From NCBI RefSeq assembly GCF_900107745.1, contig NZ_FNRO01000014.1, positions 62,001 to 126,000 on the forward strand: a DNA stretch of 64,000 bases, written 5' to 3'. Position 1 is the first letter of the stretch. The number at the start of each line of letters is the position of its first letter. A program made the translations under genes and the position numbers. The notes beneath the pieces are model-generated. The model did no database searches and had not been told where the DNA came from. It saw nothing but the letters and a program-made list of their open reading frames with translations. This DNA is from Variovorax sp. YR216 (GTDB taxonomy: Bacteria; Pseudomonadota; Gammaproteobacteria; Burkholderiales; Burkholderiaceae_C). This document shows, piece after piece, positions 1 to 8,103 of the stretch.

Positions 1-346
1 CGCCCGCGGCGATCACCGCGTCCATCGCGCCCGACATCACCGCCTGCGCAGCGAAATGCAGTGCCTGCTGCGACGAGCCGCATTGCCGGTCGACCGACGT
101 GCCCGGCACCGATTCGGGCAGCTTCGATGCGAGCACCGCGTTGCGCGCGACATTGGTCGCCTGTTCGCCGACCTGGCTCACGCAACCGAGGATCACGTCT
201 TCGACGGCGGCCGGATCGATGCCGCTGCGCGCGACCAGTGCGTCGATGACCTGCGCGGCGAGATCGACCGGGTGCCAGCCCGCGAGCTTGCCGCCGCGAC
301 GGCCGCCGGCGGTGCGGCCGGTGGCCACGATGAATGCTTCTGCCAT
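1..346 (-). CDS. Thiolase (acetyl-CoA acetyltransferase family), N-terminal part
   Basis: Thiolases cleave a 3-ketoacyl-CoA with CoA, or condense two acyl-CoAs. Only the first 115 residues are present; the gene runs off the left edge of the window. The N-terminus MAEAFIVATGRTAGG is typical of acetyl-CoA acetyltransferases, and the nucleophilic cysteine is residue 89 in the motif DRQCGSSQQA. The start codon at 346-344 follows a purine-rich GGACTCTCC complement with only a weak ribosome binding site, but no better start lies nearby. The DUF2917 gene upstream is on the same strand, 90 bp away, so co-transcription is possible. The substrate chain length cannot be told from this fragment; members with this N-terminus act in fatty acid, steroid side-chain or short-chain ketoacyl-CoA metabolism. 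Confidence 0.9.
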   Translation of the reverse strand, partial: MAEAFIVATGRTAGGRRGGKLAGWHPVDLAAQVIDALVARSGIDPAAVEDVILGCVSQVGEQATNVARNAVLASKLPESVPGTSVDRQCGSSQQALHFAAQAVMSGAMDAVIAAG

Positions 347-436
347 GGAGAGTCCCTTCGTCCGAGTGATGAACCCGGCACGGAAGGCGCTCCACTGCCG
401 GGCAAACGTCGATGGTTCGACGCCCGGCGGGTCAGG

Positions 437-754
437 TCAAGCCGGGGACATCCCGTGGAGCCAGAGTCGCCAAGGTGACGCGATGCGCCGCGGGGCTTCC
501 TGCGCGACCGCGACCGACAGCCGCCGCGCGGAGAAGCGCACGCAGGCGGGTTCCAGCGCCGCGACCAGCGCACGCTCGTGCGAGTCGCTGCGGAAGTGCT
601 CGCCGGGGTTCAGGACGATGTCCCGCCGGTCATGGTCGATCGTGATCCACACCGCGCCGCTCTGGCACTCGATGTCGACCTCGTGCGCATCGGGCAGCGT
701 GAAGATCGCCTTCTTCGGCAGGCTCAGGGAAAGACGTTGCGGGCGGGCGTTCAT
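437..754 (-). CDS. DUF2917 domain protein
   Basis: A 105-residue protein of the DUF2917 family, whose function is unknown. The core reads as a short beta-rich domain with a WITIDHDRRDIVLNPGEHF segment, a pattern resembling a cupin-like or double-stranded helix fold, followed by a basic tail. The start at 754 is preferred over an in-frame start at 769 because AGGAG lies five bases ahead of it. It is divergent from the LysR regulator at 871, with a dyad in the gap between them. In betaproteobacteria DUF2917 genes are often found beside LysR regulators, so this one may be the regulator's target. No signal peptide or membrane segment is seen. Confidence 0.8.
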   Translation of the reverse strand: MNARPQRLSLSLPKKAIFTLPDAHEVDIECQSGAVWITIDHDRRDIVLNPGEHFRSDSHERALVAALEPACVRFSARRLSVAVAQEAPRRIASPWRLWLHGMSPA

Positions 755-766
755 GGCGGCTCCTTG

Positions 767-783
767 CATTCACTCTGCGAATG
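767..783. promoter_or_regulatory. LysR-type operator candidate between DUF2917 and LysR genes
   Basis: CATTC, seven bases, then GAATG form a perfect inverted repeat whose inner part (768-782) has the T-N11-A form of LysR binding sites. It lies 13 bases upstream of the DUF2917 start and about 90 bases upstream of the LysR start, where an autoregulated divergent operator would be expected. It is a single site with no tested function. Confidence 0.45.
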
Positions 784-870
784 AATATAGTCATCGCTCC
801 TCCTGCTGTCATACGGTCATTTGGAACTCGTTGCATGCGTGCAGAGAATGCGAAGCCCCTTCCGTCGCCG

Positions 871-1770
871 ATGGCCGAGCTGCCGCCGCTTGAGCTTTTG
901 CGCAGCTTCGAGGCCGCCGCGCGCACCCTCAGCTTCACCGAGGCGGCGGGCGAACTCTTCGTCACCCAGTCGGCGGTCAGCCGGCAGATCCAGCAACTCG
1001 AAGCGAGCCTGGGCGTGTTGCTCTTCGAGCGCCGCCATCGCGCGCTCGCGCTGACCGAGTCCGGCCGCATCTACCAGCGCGCCGTCGTCGAAAGCCTGGA
1101 GCGGCTGCGCGACGCCTCGGCCCGCGTGCGCGCCGTGCCCGCGTCGCGTCAGATCGCGCTCACCACCACGCCGGGCTTCGCGTCGCTGTGGCTCATTCCG
1201 CGCCTTGCGCGCTTCACGGCGGACCATCCGCTGGTCGACGTGCGGGTCTCGGCCACGCTCGAAGTCATGGACCTCGAACGCAGCCGGATCGACGTCGCGG
1301 TGCGCTTCGTGCCGATCGAGCGCGGCACCGGGCCGACGCTGTTCGAGGAATCGGTGATGCCGCTGTGCGCGCCGCATGTGGCCGCCGCCCTGCATGCGCC
1401 GGGTGATCTCGTCGATCAGACCCTGCTCACCGTCGATCTCCCGAACCACGCCGAAGCGCCCACCGCCGACTGGGAACCATGGCTCGAGGTGATGCGGCTC
1501 ACCGACCTGCGCATGAAGAACACCATGCGCTTCACGCAGTACGCGGACGCAGTCGCCGCTGCGGTGGCGGGGCAGGGCGTGGTCATCGGGCGGCTGCCGC
1601 TGCTTCGCGAACTGGTGCGTTCGGGCCAGCTCGTGGCGCCTTTCGGCGAGGGGGCGGCGTCTCGCCGGGGCTATTTCATCGAGACATCGCGCCGCGCCGC
1701 CACCAATGCCGATGCGCAGGATTTCGTCCGTTGGCTGCGTGCCGAGGCCGAAGTGGCGCAGCGCGGCTGA
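871..1770 (+). CDS. LysR-family transcriptional regulator (GcvA-like)
   Basis: A 299-residue LysR regulator. Residues 1-65 hold the winged helix-turn-helix (LRSFEAAARTLSFTEAAGEL then VTQSAVSRQIQQLE). The rest is the ligand-binding domain, with the GcvA-like stretch TTTPGFASLWLIPRL near residue 92. In-frame ATG codons exist at 781 and 835; 871 is preferred because family members begin a few residues before the helix-turn-helix (PPLELLRSFEAA), although its ribosome binding site is weak. The divergent DUF2917 gene is the most obvious target. The inducer is unknown. Confidence 0.9.
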   Translation: MAELPPLELLRSFEAAARTLSFTEAAGELFVTQSAVSRQIQQLEASLGVLLFERRHRALALTESGRIYQRAVVESLERLRDASARVRAVPASRQIALTTTPGFASLWLIPRLARFTADHPLVDVRVSATLEVMDLERSRIDVAVRFVPIERGTGPTLFEESVMPLCAPHVAAALHAPGDLVDQTLLTVDLPNHAEAPTADWEPWLEVMRLTDLRMKNTMRFTQYADAVAAAVAGQGVVIGRLPLLRELVRSGQLVAPFGEGAASRRGYFIETSRRAATNADAQDFVRWLRAEAEVAQRG

Positions 1771-1836
1771 GCAAGCGCATTAAAGTGGAGGGCTTGGCCG
1801 TTTCGGCGGTCTTGCATCCACCGACCAGATATTCCG

Positions 1837-2625
1837 ATGACCTCGACGATCGACAACGACGCTGCCGCGCCTGCGGCTCCGGCTGCACCCACGGCGCCCG
1901 CCGCCCCCCGAAAGCGCCGCCGCCGCGGTGGGCAGAAATCAAGGCCCGCTGAGGCGAACGCCGGCCAGCAGCCTGCTGCGCAGCAACCCGCCCAGAAGGC
2001 CCAGAAGACCCCAAAAGGCCAACAGAAGCCCGCACGCAAGGTGCATCCGGTGCTCCAGCGCCTCTTCGAGCTCTATCCGAAGATGTTCGGCGCGCGCTTC
2101 CTGCCGCTGAAGCTCGGCGCCTACCAGGACCTGCTTGCCGCGCATCCCGATGAGTTCAAGAAGGAAGACCTCAAGATCGCGCTTGGCCTGCATGCGCGCT
2201 CCACGCGGTACCTGGAGGCCGTCGCCGCCGGCGAACAGCGCCATGACCTGAACGGCGTCCCGGTCGAGCCGGTCGCGCCGGAGCATGTGCACCACGCGAT
2301 CCTCGAAGTCTTCAAGCGCCGGCAGGCGCGCACCGGGGAAGACCTGCGTCCCAAGCTGCGCGAGCGGCTGGTCGCGGCCATCGAAAGCTCGGGACTCACG
2401 CGCGAGGACTACGTGCTCGCGATGCGCGGCGGCGACGAGACGTCGAATGCGGTGCTCGACGAAGCCTTCGCCGAAGTCGGCGCGCGCAACGCCAAGCGCG
2501 AGGCGCTCCGGCGTGCGTTCGAGGCCAGCGGCAAGTCCGTCGTGGAATTTGCCGAGATGTACGGCATGGCGCCGGAGGACGTCGAGCGGACGCTGCAGCG
2601 CGCGGCGGCCAGCAAGACGGCCTGA
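1837..2625 (+). CDS. ProQ/FinO-domain RNA-binding protein
   Basis: A 262-residue protein with an Ala/Pro/Gln-rich basic N-terminus (about residues 1-65, including the cluster RKRRRRGGQKSR), then a ProQ/FinO domain (about 66-175: HPVLQRLFELYPKMFGARFLPLKLG and further on KIALGLHARSTRYL), then a helical C-terminal region. ProQ-family proteins bind structured small RNAs and mRNA 3' ends and act as chaperones or stabilisers. The low-complexity basic arm probably adds non-specific RNA contacts. The gene stands alone and is followed 22 bases later by a clear intrinsic terminator, so it is probably a single-gene unit. This is one of several FinO-domain architectures in betaproteobacteria, so equivalence to E. 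coli ProQ is not certain. Confidence 0.9.
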   Translation: MTSTIDNDAAAPAAPAAPTAPAAPRKRRRRGGQKSRPAEANAGQQPAAQQPAQKAQKTPKGQQKPARKVHPVLQRLFELYPKMFGARFLPLKLGAYQDLLAAHPDEFKKEDLKIALGLHARSTRYLEAVAAGEQRHDLNGVPVEPVAPEHVHHAILEVFKRRQARTGEDLRPKLRERLVAAIESSGLTREDYVLAMRGGDETSNAVLDEAFAEVGARNAKREALRRAFEASGKSVVEFAEMYGMAPEDVERTLQRAAASKTA

Positions 2626-2647
2626 CGTCCCGCCGCACAAAGAAAGA

Positions 2648-2673
2648 CGGCACCCCTGAGGTGCCGTTTTTTT
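2648..2673 (+). terminator. Rho-independent terminator after the ProQ-like gene
   Basis: CGGCACC, a five-base loop and GGTGCCG form a perfect 7-bp stem followed by seven T residues. It lies 22 bases after the stop of the ProQ-domain gene and just before the stop of the convergent malate synthase gene. Confidence 0.9.
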
Positions 2674-2689
2674 CATTCTCCGAGGCGGC

Positions 2690-4864
2690 TCAGGCTCCAG
2701 CCTTCACCTTCAGGCGCCACGCATGCAGCAGCGGCTCGGTGTAGCCGCTCGGCTGCTCGACGCCCTTGAACACGAGATCCTGCGCCGCCTTGTACGCGGC
2801 CGAGGTGCCGAAGTTGCCGGCCATGTTCTTGTAGAGCGGGTCACCCGCGTTCTGCTGGTCGACCACGGCCGCCATGCGTTCGAACGTGGCGTTCACCTGT
2901 TCTTTGGTCACGACGCCATGCAGCAGCCAGTTGGCGATGTGCTGGCTGGAAATGCGCAGCGTCGCGCGGTCTTCCATCAGGCCCACGTTGTGGATGTCGG
3001 GCACCTTCGAGCAGCCGACGCCCTGGTCGATCCAGCGCACCACGTAGCCAAGGATGCCCTGCACGTTGTTGTCCAGCTCCTGCTGGCGTTCGGCATCGGT
3101 CCAGTTCACCGACGGCGCGACCGGCACCTTCAGCAGGTCGTTCAGGATGTTGTCGCGCTCGGCTTCGGCGTCGATCTTCTCGAGCTGCTTCTGCACGTCG
3201 GCCACGCTGACCTGGTGGTAGTGCAGCGCATGCAGTGTCGCGGCGGTCGGCGAGGGCACCCAGGCGGTGTTTGCGCCGGCCTTGGGGTGGCCGATCTTCT
3301 GCTCGAGCATCGCGGCCATCAGGTCGGGCATGGCCCACATGCCCTTGCCGATCTGCGCCTTGCCGCGCAGGCCGCACGAGAGGCCGACCAGCACGTTGTT
3401 CTTCTCGTAGGCCTGGATCCACGGCGTGGCCTTGATGTCACCCTTGCGCAGCATCGGACCGGCGTACATGGCGGTGTGCATCTCGTCGCCGGTGCGGTCG
3501 AGGAAGCCGGTGTTGATGAAGGCCACGCGCGCGGCCGCCTCGGCGATGCAGGCCTGGAGGTTCACGCTGGTGCGGCGCTCTTCGTCCATGATGCCGAGCT
3601 TCACCGTGTTGGCCGGCAGGTTGAGCACCTTCTCGACGGCGCCGAACAGCGCGCTCGCGAAGGCCACTTCGGCCGGGCCGTGCATCTTCGGCTTGACGAT
3701 GTAGACGCTGCCGGTGCGCGAGTTGCCCTTGCGCTTGAGGTCGATGGTCGCGATGGTCGTGGTGATGACCGCGTCCATGATGCCTTCCGGAATCTCCTTG
3801 CCGTCGGCGTAGAGGATGGCCGGGTTGGTCATCAGGTGGCCGACGTTGCGCACGAACATGAGCGAGCGGCCATGCAGCTTGACCGGCTTGCCGTCGGCGC
3901 CGGTGTATTCGCGATCGGGGTTCAGGCCGCGGGTGAAGGTCTTGCCGCCCTTGGTGACTTCCTCCGTCAACGTGCCTTGCAGGATGCCGAGCCAGTTCGA
4001 ATAGGCGAGCACCTTGTCTTCCGCATCGACCACGGCCACCGAGTCCTCGAGGTCGAGGATGGTCGAGAGCGCGGCTTCGAGCACCACGTCGCTCACGCCG
4101 GCCGCGTCGCTCTTGCCGATCGGCGTGCTGCGATCGATCTGGATGTCGAGGTGGATGCCGTTGTGCTTGAGCAGCACCGACTTCGGCGCAGCCGCGTCGC
4201 CCTGGTAGCCGATGAACTGATCGGGGTTCTTCAGGCCGGTGCTGCTGCTTTGCAGCGCGACCACGAGCTTGCCGCCCTCGACCTTGTAGCCGGTCGCGTT
4301 CTTGTGCGAGCCGTTTTCCAGCGGTGCGGCCTGGTCGAGCACGTTGCGAGCGAACTCGATGACCTTCGCGCCGCGCGCCGGGTTGTAGCCCTTGCCCTTC
4401 TCGGCGCCGCCGGTTTCGGGAATGGCGTCGGTGCCGTAGAGCGCGTCGTACAGCGAGCCCCAGCGTGCGTTCGCCGCGTTGAGCGCATAGCGGGCATTGA
4501 GGATCGGCACCACGAGCTGCGGGCCGGCCTGCAGCGCGAGTTCGGCATCGACATTGGCGGTGGTCGCCTTCACGCCCTGGGGCTGCGGCAGCAGGTAGCC
4601 GATCGATTCGAGGAAGGCGCGGTAGGCCGGCATGTCGGCGATCGGGCCGGGGTGTGCCTTGTGCCAGGTGTCCATCTCGGCCTGGATGCGGTCGCGCTCG
4701 GCCAGCAGCGCGATGTTCTTGGGCGCGAACTCGCTGACGATCGCGTCGAAGCCCTTCCAGAAGGTCGCGCTGTCCACGCCGGTGGCGGGCAGCACGGTGT
4801 CTTCGATGAAGCGGTGAAGCTCGGTGGCGACCTGAAGGCCGTGGACGGTGGTGCGGGCGGTCAT
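2690..4864 (-). CDS. glcB: Malate synthase G
   Basis: Condenses glyoxylate with acetyl-CoA to malate, a cytoplasmic step of the glyoxylate bypass and of glycolate use. The 724-residue length matches the G isoform (E. coli GlcB has 723). Family hallmarks are visible: SRTGSVYIVKPKMHGP around residue 382, LGIMDEERRTSVNL with its acidic metal ligand around residue 425, and AGANTAWVPSPTAATLHALHYH further on. The start follows GGAG at eight bases spacing. It is monocistronic and convergent with the ProQ-like gene. No glc or ace genes are adjacent. Confidence 0.97.
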   Translation of the reverse strand: MTARTTVHGLQVATELHRFIEDTVLPATGVDSATFWKGFDAIVSEFAPKNIALLAERDRIQAEMDTWHKAHPGPIADMPAYRAFLESIGYLLPQPQGVKATTANVDAELALQAGPQLVVPILNARYALNAANARWGSLYDALYGTDAIPETGGAEKGKGYNPARGAKVIEFARNVLDQAAPLENGSHKNATGYKVEGGKLVVALQSSSTGLKNPDQFIGYQGDAAAPKSVLLKHNGIHLDIQIDRSTPIGKSDAAGVSDVVLEAALSTILDLEDSVAVVDAEDKVLAYSNWLGILQGTLTEEVTKGGKTFTRGLNPDREYTGADGKPVKLHGRSLMFVRNVGHLMTNPAILYADGKEIPEGIMDAVITTTIATIDLKRKGNSRTGSVYIVKPKMHGPAEVAFASALFGAVEKVLNLPANTVKLGIMDEERRTSVNLQACIAEAAARVAFINTGFLDRTGDEMHTAMYAGPMLRKGDIKATPWIQAYEKNNVLVGLSCGLRGKAQIGKGMWAMPDLMAAMLEQKIGHPKAGANTAWVPSPTAATLHALHYHQVSVADVQKQLEKIDAEAERDNILNDLLKVPVAPSVNWTDAERQQELDNNVQGILGYVVRWIDQGVGCSKVPDIHNVGLMEDRATLRISSQHIANWLLHGVVTKEQVNATFERMAAVVDQQNAGDPLYKNMAGNFGTSAAYKAAQDLVFKGVEQPSGYTEPLLHAWRLKVKAGA

Positions 4865-5037
4865 GGTTCTTTCTCCTGGGGGAATACGGGGATTCAGCCG
4901 GTAACTTTATTCGATACCTGGCTGGCGAGTAATAGCCGAAATCGGGTTTTATCGATGACCAAAATGCAGGTAATCGGGGCGGCGCCCCGCCAAATGCGAG
5001 CGTACGCCGGGTGAGCGCCTGCTTCCAGAGTCGGTGG

Positions 5038-5778
5038 CTAAACGGTCCCGGTGAGCCGTTGTGCCGCCGCGCATACCGGCTCGATGTAGCGCTCGTCGTA
5101 GCGGTGCGCCGGCATCGTCAGCGTGACCGCTGCCGCGAGGCCCCCGTCTGCATGCAAGACCGGTGCCGAGATGCCACCGAGTTCGGCCGTGCGATCGCCG
5201 ACCGCAGCGTAGTAACCCTGCGCGCGGATCGATTCGCAGAGCTTGCGTTCCTTCGCACTCCGCGGCCATTCGGCTTCGGGACCGAACGCGATGAGGACCC
5301 GTGCGCCCGCGCCCCGATCAGCCGGCAGCAGATCGCCGGCGCGGACGTGATCGCGCACCGGATGCGGCGAGTCGACCCGGTAGAGACACAGCCGCGCCCA
5401 GCCGTCGCCCTGCGGCTGCCGGACGTGGTACGCCGCGCTTTCGCCGGTGGCGGCAACAAGATCGCGCAACACTGGCATGACGACGCCTTCGAGCGAGAAC
5501 GAAGCGGCGTACAGGCCGTGCAGCCGCGCGATTTCCGCGCCGAGCGCGTACCGGCCGTCCTCCTGCCGGCGGATCAGGCGCGCATGCTCCAGCGACGCCA
5601 GCAGCCGCAGCACGGTGCTCTTGTAGAGCTGCGTGCGTTCGGCAAACTGGGCGAGCGTCAACGCGCCATCTCCGGCCTGAAATGCCGCGAGAAGGCTCAG
5701 CGCGCGATCGACCGCAGCGGCACCGCCGGGCGCCGCGTTGAGGTCGGACGCCGATTCGATCTGGGCTTTGCGTGGCAT
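5038..5778 (-). CDS. IclR-family transcriptional regulator
   Basis: A 246-residue regulator with an N-terminal winged helix-turn-helix (AVDRALSLLAAF, then LYKSTVLRLLASLEHA) and a C-terminal effector-binding domain (from about residue 95, ESAAYHVRQPQGDGWARL). The start at 5778 is chosen because AAGGAAG lies just upstream; an upstream in-frame ATG at 5895 would run through the promoter region and into the divergent gene. It is divergent from the HMG-CoA-lyase-like/CoA-transferase operon, and the gap holds nested inverted repeats, so it likely controls that operon. The ligand is unknown, probably the organic acid or CoA ester of that pathway. Confidence 0.92.
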   Translation of the reverse strand: MPRKAQIESASDLNAAPGGAAAVDRALSLLAAFQAGDGALTLAQFAERTQLYKSTVLRLLASLEHARLIRRQEDGRYALGAEIARLHGLYAASFSLEGVVMPVLRDLVAATGESAAYHVRQPQGDGWARLCLYRVDSPHPVRDHVRAGDLLPADRGAGARVLIAFGPEAEWPRSAKERKLCESIRAQGYYAAVGDRTAELGGISAPVLHADGGLAAAVTLTMPAHRYDERYIEPVCAAAQRLTGTV

Positions 5779-5818
5779 GGGCTTCCTTGACAGCGGGGGC
5801 GATCGCCGGTCTAATTCT

Positions 5819-5868
5819 GTTCTATGGAATTTAGTTCTGTTAGATAGAACTGTCAATTCCATTCGAAC
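5819..5868. promoter_or_regulatory. Nested dyads in the divergent IclR/HMG-lyase promoter region
   Basis: Two near-concentric inverted repeats are seen. The inner one is AGTTCT, seven bases, AGAACT (5833-5851, perfect). The outer one pairs ATGGAATT (5824-5831) with AATTCCAT (5855-5862) and can be extended by GTTC at 5819 and GAAC at 5865. The region is AT-rich compared with its surroundings and ends 17 bases before the start of the lyase gene. A dimer-of-dimers IclR operator would look like this. Confidence 0.5.
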
Positions 5869-5885
5869 CCTAGGAGACAGTTCCT

Positions 5886-6818
5886 GTGAATCCACCCGAC
5901 ATCCTCATCAGCGAGGTCGGTCCGCGCGATGGCCTGCAATCGGTCAAGGGCACCATGCCCACCGCGGACAAGCTGCGCTGGATCGACGCGCTCTACGCGG
6001 CCGGCGTGCGTGAAATCGAGGTTGCCTCGTTCGTGCCTGCGCGCTTGCTGCCCCAGATGGCCGACGCTGCCGATGTTGTTCGCCACGCGGTCACGCTGCC
6101 TGGCCTGACCGTGATGGCGCTTGTCCCCAACCGCAAAGGCGCCGAGGCGGCGCTCGCGGCTGGCGCGCACAAGCTGACGATGCCGGTGTCCGCGAGCGTG
6201 GCGCATTCGCTCGCCAATGTGCGCAAGACGCGCGAGGAAATGGTCGAGGAGGTTCGCGCCGTGTCCGACCTGCGCCGCGAGATCGCGCCGCACGTCAAGC
6301 TCGAGGCCGGCATTTCCACTGCCTTCGGCTGCACCTTGCAGGGCGATGTGCCGGAAGACGACGTGATCCAGCTCGCGGCGCAATGCATCGCGGCGGGGGC
6401 CGACGAGTCGGGGCTTTCCGACACCGTGGGCTATGCCAATCCCGCGCAGGTGCGCCGGCTGTTCCGCCGCCTGCGCGCCGAGATCGGCGACAAGGCCGGC
6501 GCGGCGCACATGCACAACACGCGTGGCCTCGGGCTGGCGAACTGCCTTGCGGCGTATGAAGAAGGCGTTCGTACCTTCGATGCATCGCTCGGTGGCCTCG
6601 GCGGCTGCCCCTATGCGCCCGGGGCCTCGGGCAATGTCGTCACCGAAGATCTCGTCTTCATGTTCGAGGCCATGGGCGTGCGCACCGGCATCGACATCCA
6701 GAAACTCATCGCGGCCCGCTCGCCGCTCATCGCCGGCCTGCCGGGCGAACCGGTCTACGGCATGACGCCCGAGGCCGGCCTGCCCAAGGGCTTCATGCAA
6801 GGAACCGTTCATGTCTGA
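5886..6818 (+). CDS. Hydroxymethylglutaryl-CoA lyase family protein
   Basis: A 310-residue DRE-TIM metallolyase. The N-terminal metal-binding motif SEVGPRDGLQS is at about residues 8-18, the metal-ligand histidines sit in HMHNTRG near residue 206, and the HMG-CoA-lyase signature loop GLGGCPYAPGASGN is near residue 237. HMG-CoA lyase splits HMG-CoA into acetoacetate and acetyl-CoA in leucine breakdown; close relatives cleave other 3-hydroxy-3-methyl acyl-CoAs such as citramalyl-CoA. It starts with GTG after AGGAG at nine bases. Its stop overlaps the next gene, a class III CoA-transferase, by eight bases. The pair suggests activation of a dicarboxylic acid followed by aldol cleavage. There are no leucine pathway genes beside it, so the substrate is open. 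Confidence 0.88.
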   Translation: MNPPDILISEVGPRDGLQSVKGTMPTADKLRWIDALYAAGVREIEVASFVPARLLPQMADAADVVRHAVTLPGLTVMALVPNRKGAEAALAAGAHKLTMPVSASVAHSLANVRKTREEMVEEVRAVSDLRREIAPHVKLEAGISTAFGCTLQGDVPEDDVIQLAAQCIAAGADESGLSDTVGYANPAQVRRLFRRLRAEIGDKAGAAHMHNTRGLGLANCLAAYEEGVRTFDASLGGLGGCPYAPGASGNVVTEDLVFMFEAMGVRTGIDIQKLIAARSPLIAGLPGEPVYGMTPEAGLPKGFMQGTVHV

Positions 6819-8001
6819 ACCCACCCCACTGCCTTACGCAGGCGTCCGCGTCGTCGAGTTCACCCACATGGTGATGGGGCCGACCTGCGGCATGCTGCTG
6901 GGCGACCTCGGCGCCGAGGTCATCAAGGTCGAGCCCATCGAAGGCGACAGCACCCGCCGCCTGCTGGGTTCGGGCGCGGGTTTCTTCCCGACCTTCAACC
7001 GCAACAAGAAGAGCATCGCGCTCGACCTCAAGCAGCCCGAAGGCGTGGAGGCCGCGCTGCGCCTGGTTGCCACCGCCGACATCGTGAGCGAGAACTTCAA
7101 GCCCGGCACGATGAAGAAGCTGGGGCTCGACTACGAGAGCCTGAAGAAGCTCAACCCGCGCCTCATCTACGTGAGCCACAAGGGCTTCCTGCCGGGCCCC
7201 TACGACCACCGCACCGCGCTCGACGAAGTGGTGCAGATGATGGGCGGCCTGGCCTACATGACCGGCCGCGTGGGCGACCCGCTGCGCGCCGGCACCAGCG
7301 TCAACGACATCATGGGCGGCATGTTCGGCGCGATCGGCGCGATGGCCGCGCTGCGCCAGCGCGAGCAGACCGGCCAGGGCTGCGAGGTGCAGTCGGCGCT
7401 GTTCGAGAACAACATCTTCCTCGTCGCGCAGCACATGATGCAGTTCGCCGCCACCGGCCGCGCGGCCGACCCGATGCCCAGCCGCATCTCGGCCTGGGGC
7501 ATCTACGACGTCTTCACCGTGAAGGACGGCGAGCAGATCTTCCTCGCGGTGGTCAGCGACAAGCAGTGGGCGATCTTCTGCAAGGCCTTCGGGCTCGACG
7601 AGATGTTTGCCGACCCGCGCCTGGCGACCAACAACGACCGCGTGCTCGCCCGCGAATGGATGATGCCGATCCTGCGCTCGCAACTCGCGAATCGCAGCGC
7701 GGCGGAACTCAGCGCCGTGTTCGAGCAGAACGAACTGCCCTTCGCGCCCATCACCAAGCCCCAGGACCTGTTCGACGATCCGCACCTCAACGCCACTGGC
7801 GGCCTCGCGCCGGTGCGCATGAACGACGGCAGCGAGTCGAAGGTGCCGCTGATGCCGTTCACCATCGGCGGGGAACGGCTCGGCATCCACCAGCAGCCGC
7901 CGCTCATCGGTGAGCACACGGATGAACTGCTGCGTGAGGTCGGCTACAGCGATGGGCAGATCGCCACGCTCAAGACGAGTGCCGTCGCCCGGGGCGTTTG
8001 A
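6811..8001 (+). CDS. CaiB/BaiF-type (class III) CoA-transferase
   Basis: A 396-residue family III CoA-transferase. Family marks include the N-terminal VVEFTHMVMGPTCGMLLGDLGAEVIKVEP, the FNRNKKSIALDLK segment, and the catalytic-aspartate region around residue 165 (GTSVNDIMGGMFGAIGAMAAL). These enzymes move CoA between carboxylic acids through an aspartyl anhydride intermediate. Translational coupling to the lyase gene is evident from the eight-base overlap. The likely role is to form the CoA thioester that the lyase then cleaves. The CoA donor, for example succinyl-CoA, cannot be read from sequence. Confidence 0.9.
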   Translation: MSEPTPLPYAGVRVVEFTHMVMGPTCGMLLGDLGAEVIKVEPIEGDSTRRLLGSGAGFFPTFNRNKKSIALDLKQPEGVEAALRLVATADIVSENFKPGTMKKLGLDYESLKKLNPRLIYVSHKGFLPGPYDHRTALDEVVQMMGGLAYMTGRVGDPLRAGTSVNDIMGGMFGAIGAMAALRQREQTGQGCEVQSALFENNIFLVAQHMMQFAATGRAADPMPSRISAWGIYDVFTVKDGEQIFLAVVSDKQWAIFCKAFGLDEMFADPRLATNNDRVLAREWMMPILRSQLANRSAAELSAVFEQNELPFAPITKPQDLFDDPHLNATGGLAPVRMNDGSESKVPLMPFTIGGERLGIHQQPPLIGEHTDELLREVGYSDGQIATLKTSAVARGV

Positions 8002-8012
8002 CCCCGAAGCCA

Positions 8013-8101
8013 GGAACCCCGCGGAACCGGCTTCGCCGGGCCGCCAGGGTTGCCCCCGGAAGGGGGTGGAGAGCGACACGAAGTGCGCGAGCCTGGGGGT
8101 G
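8013..8101 (+). repeat. Intergenic palindromic repeat, copy A
   Basis: An 89-bp element between two convergent genes. It contains CCGGC-TTC-GCCGG (8027-8039), a C5/G5 hairpin in the middle, CACGAAGTG, and ends in GCCTGGGGG. It is nearly identical to the element at 12099-12185 and related to copies at about 47095, 59151, 60434 and 63437. It probably ends transcription from both sides or stabilises 3' ends. The plus strand is set arbitrarily as the direction of this copy. Confidence 0.85.
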
Positions 8102-8103
8102 AG

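Noticed and set aside
1..346. PaaJ, the thiolase of the phenylacetate pathway
   Set aside because: The fragment is 51 kb from the paa genes and its N-terminus fits general acetyl-CoA acetyltransferases at least as well.
2723..5014. Long open frame on the plus strand opposite malate synthase G
   Set aside because: High GC content gives long antisense frames. Its residues are rich in Arg, Ala, His and Val with no domain, while the minus strand encodes a complete malate synthase.
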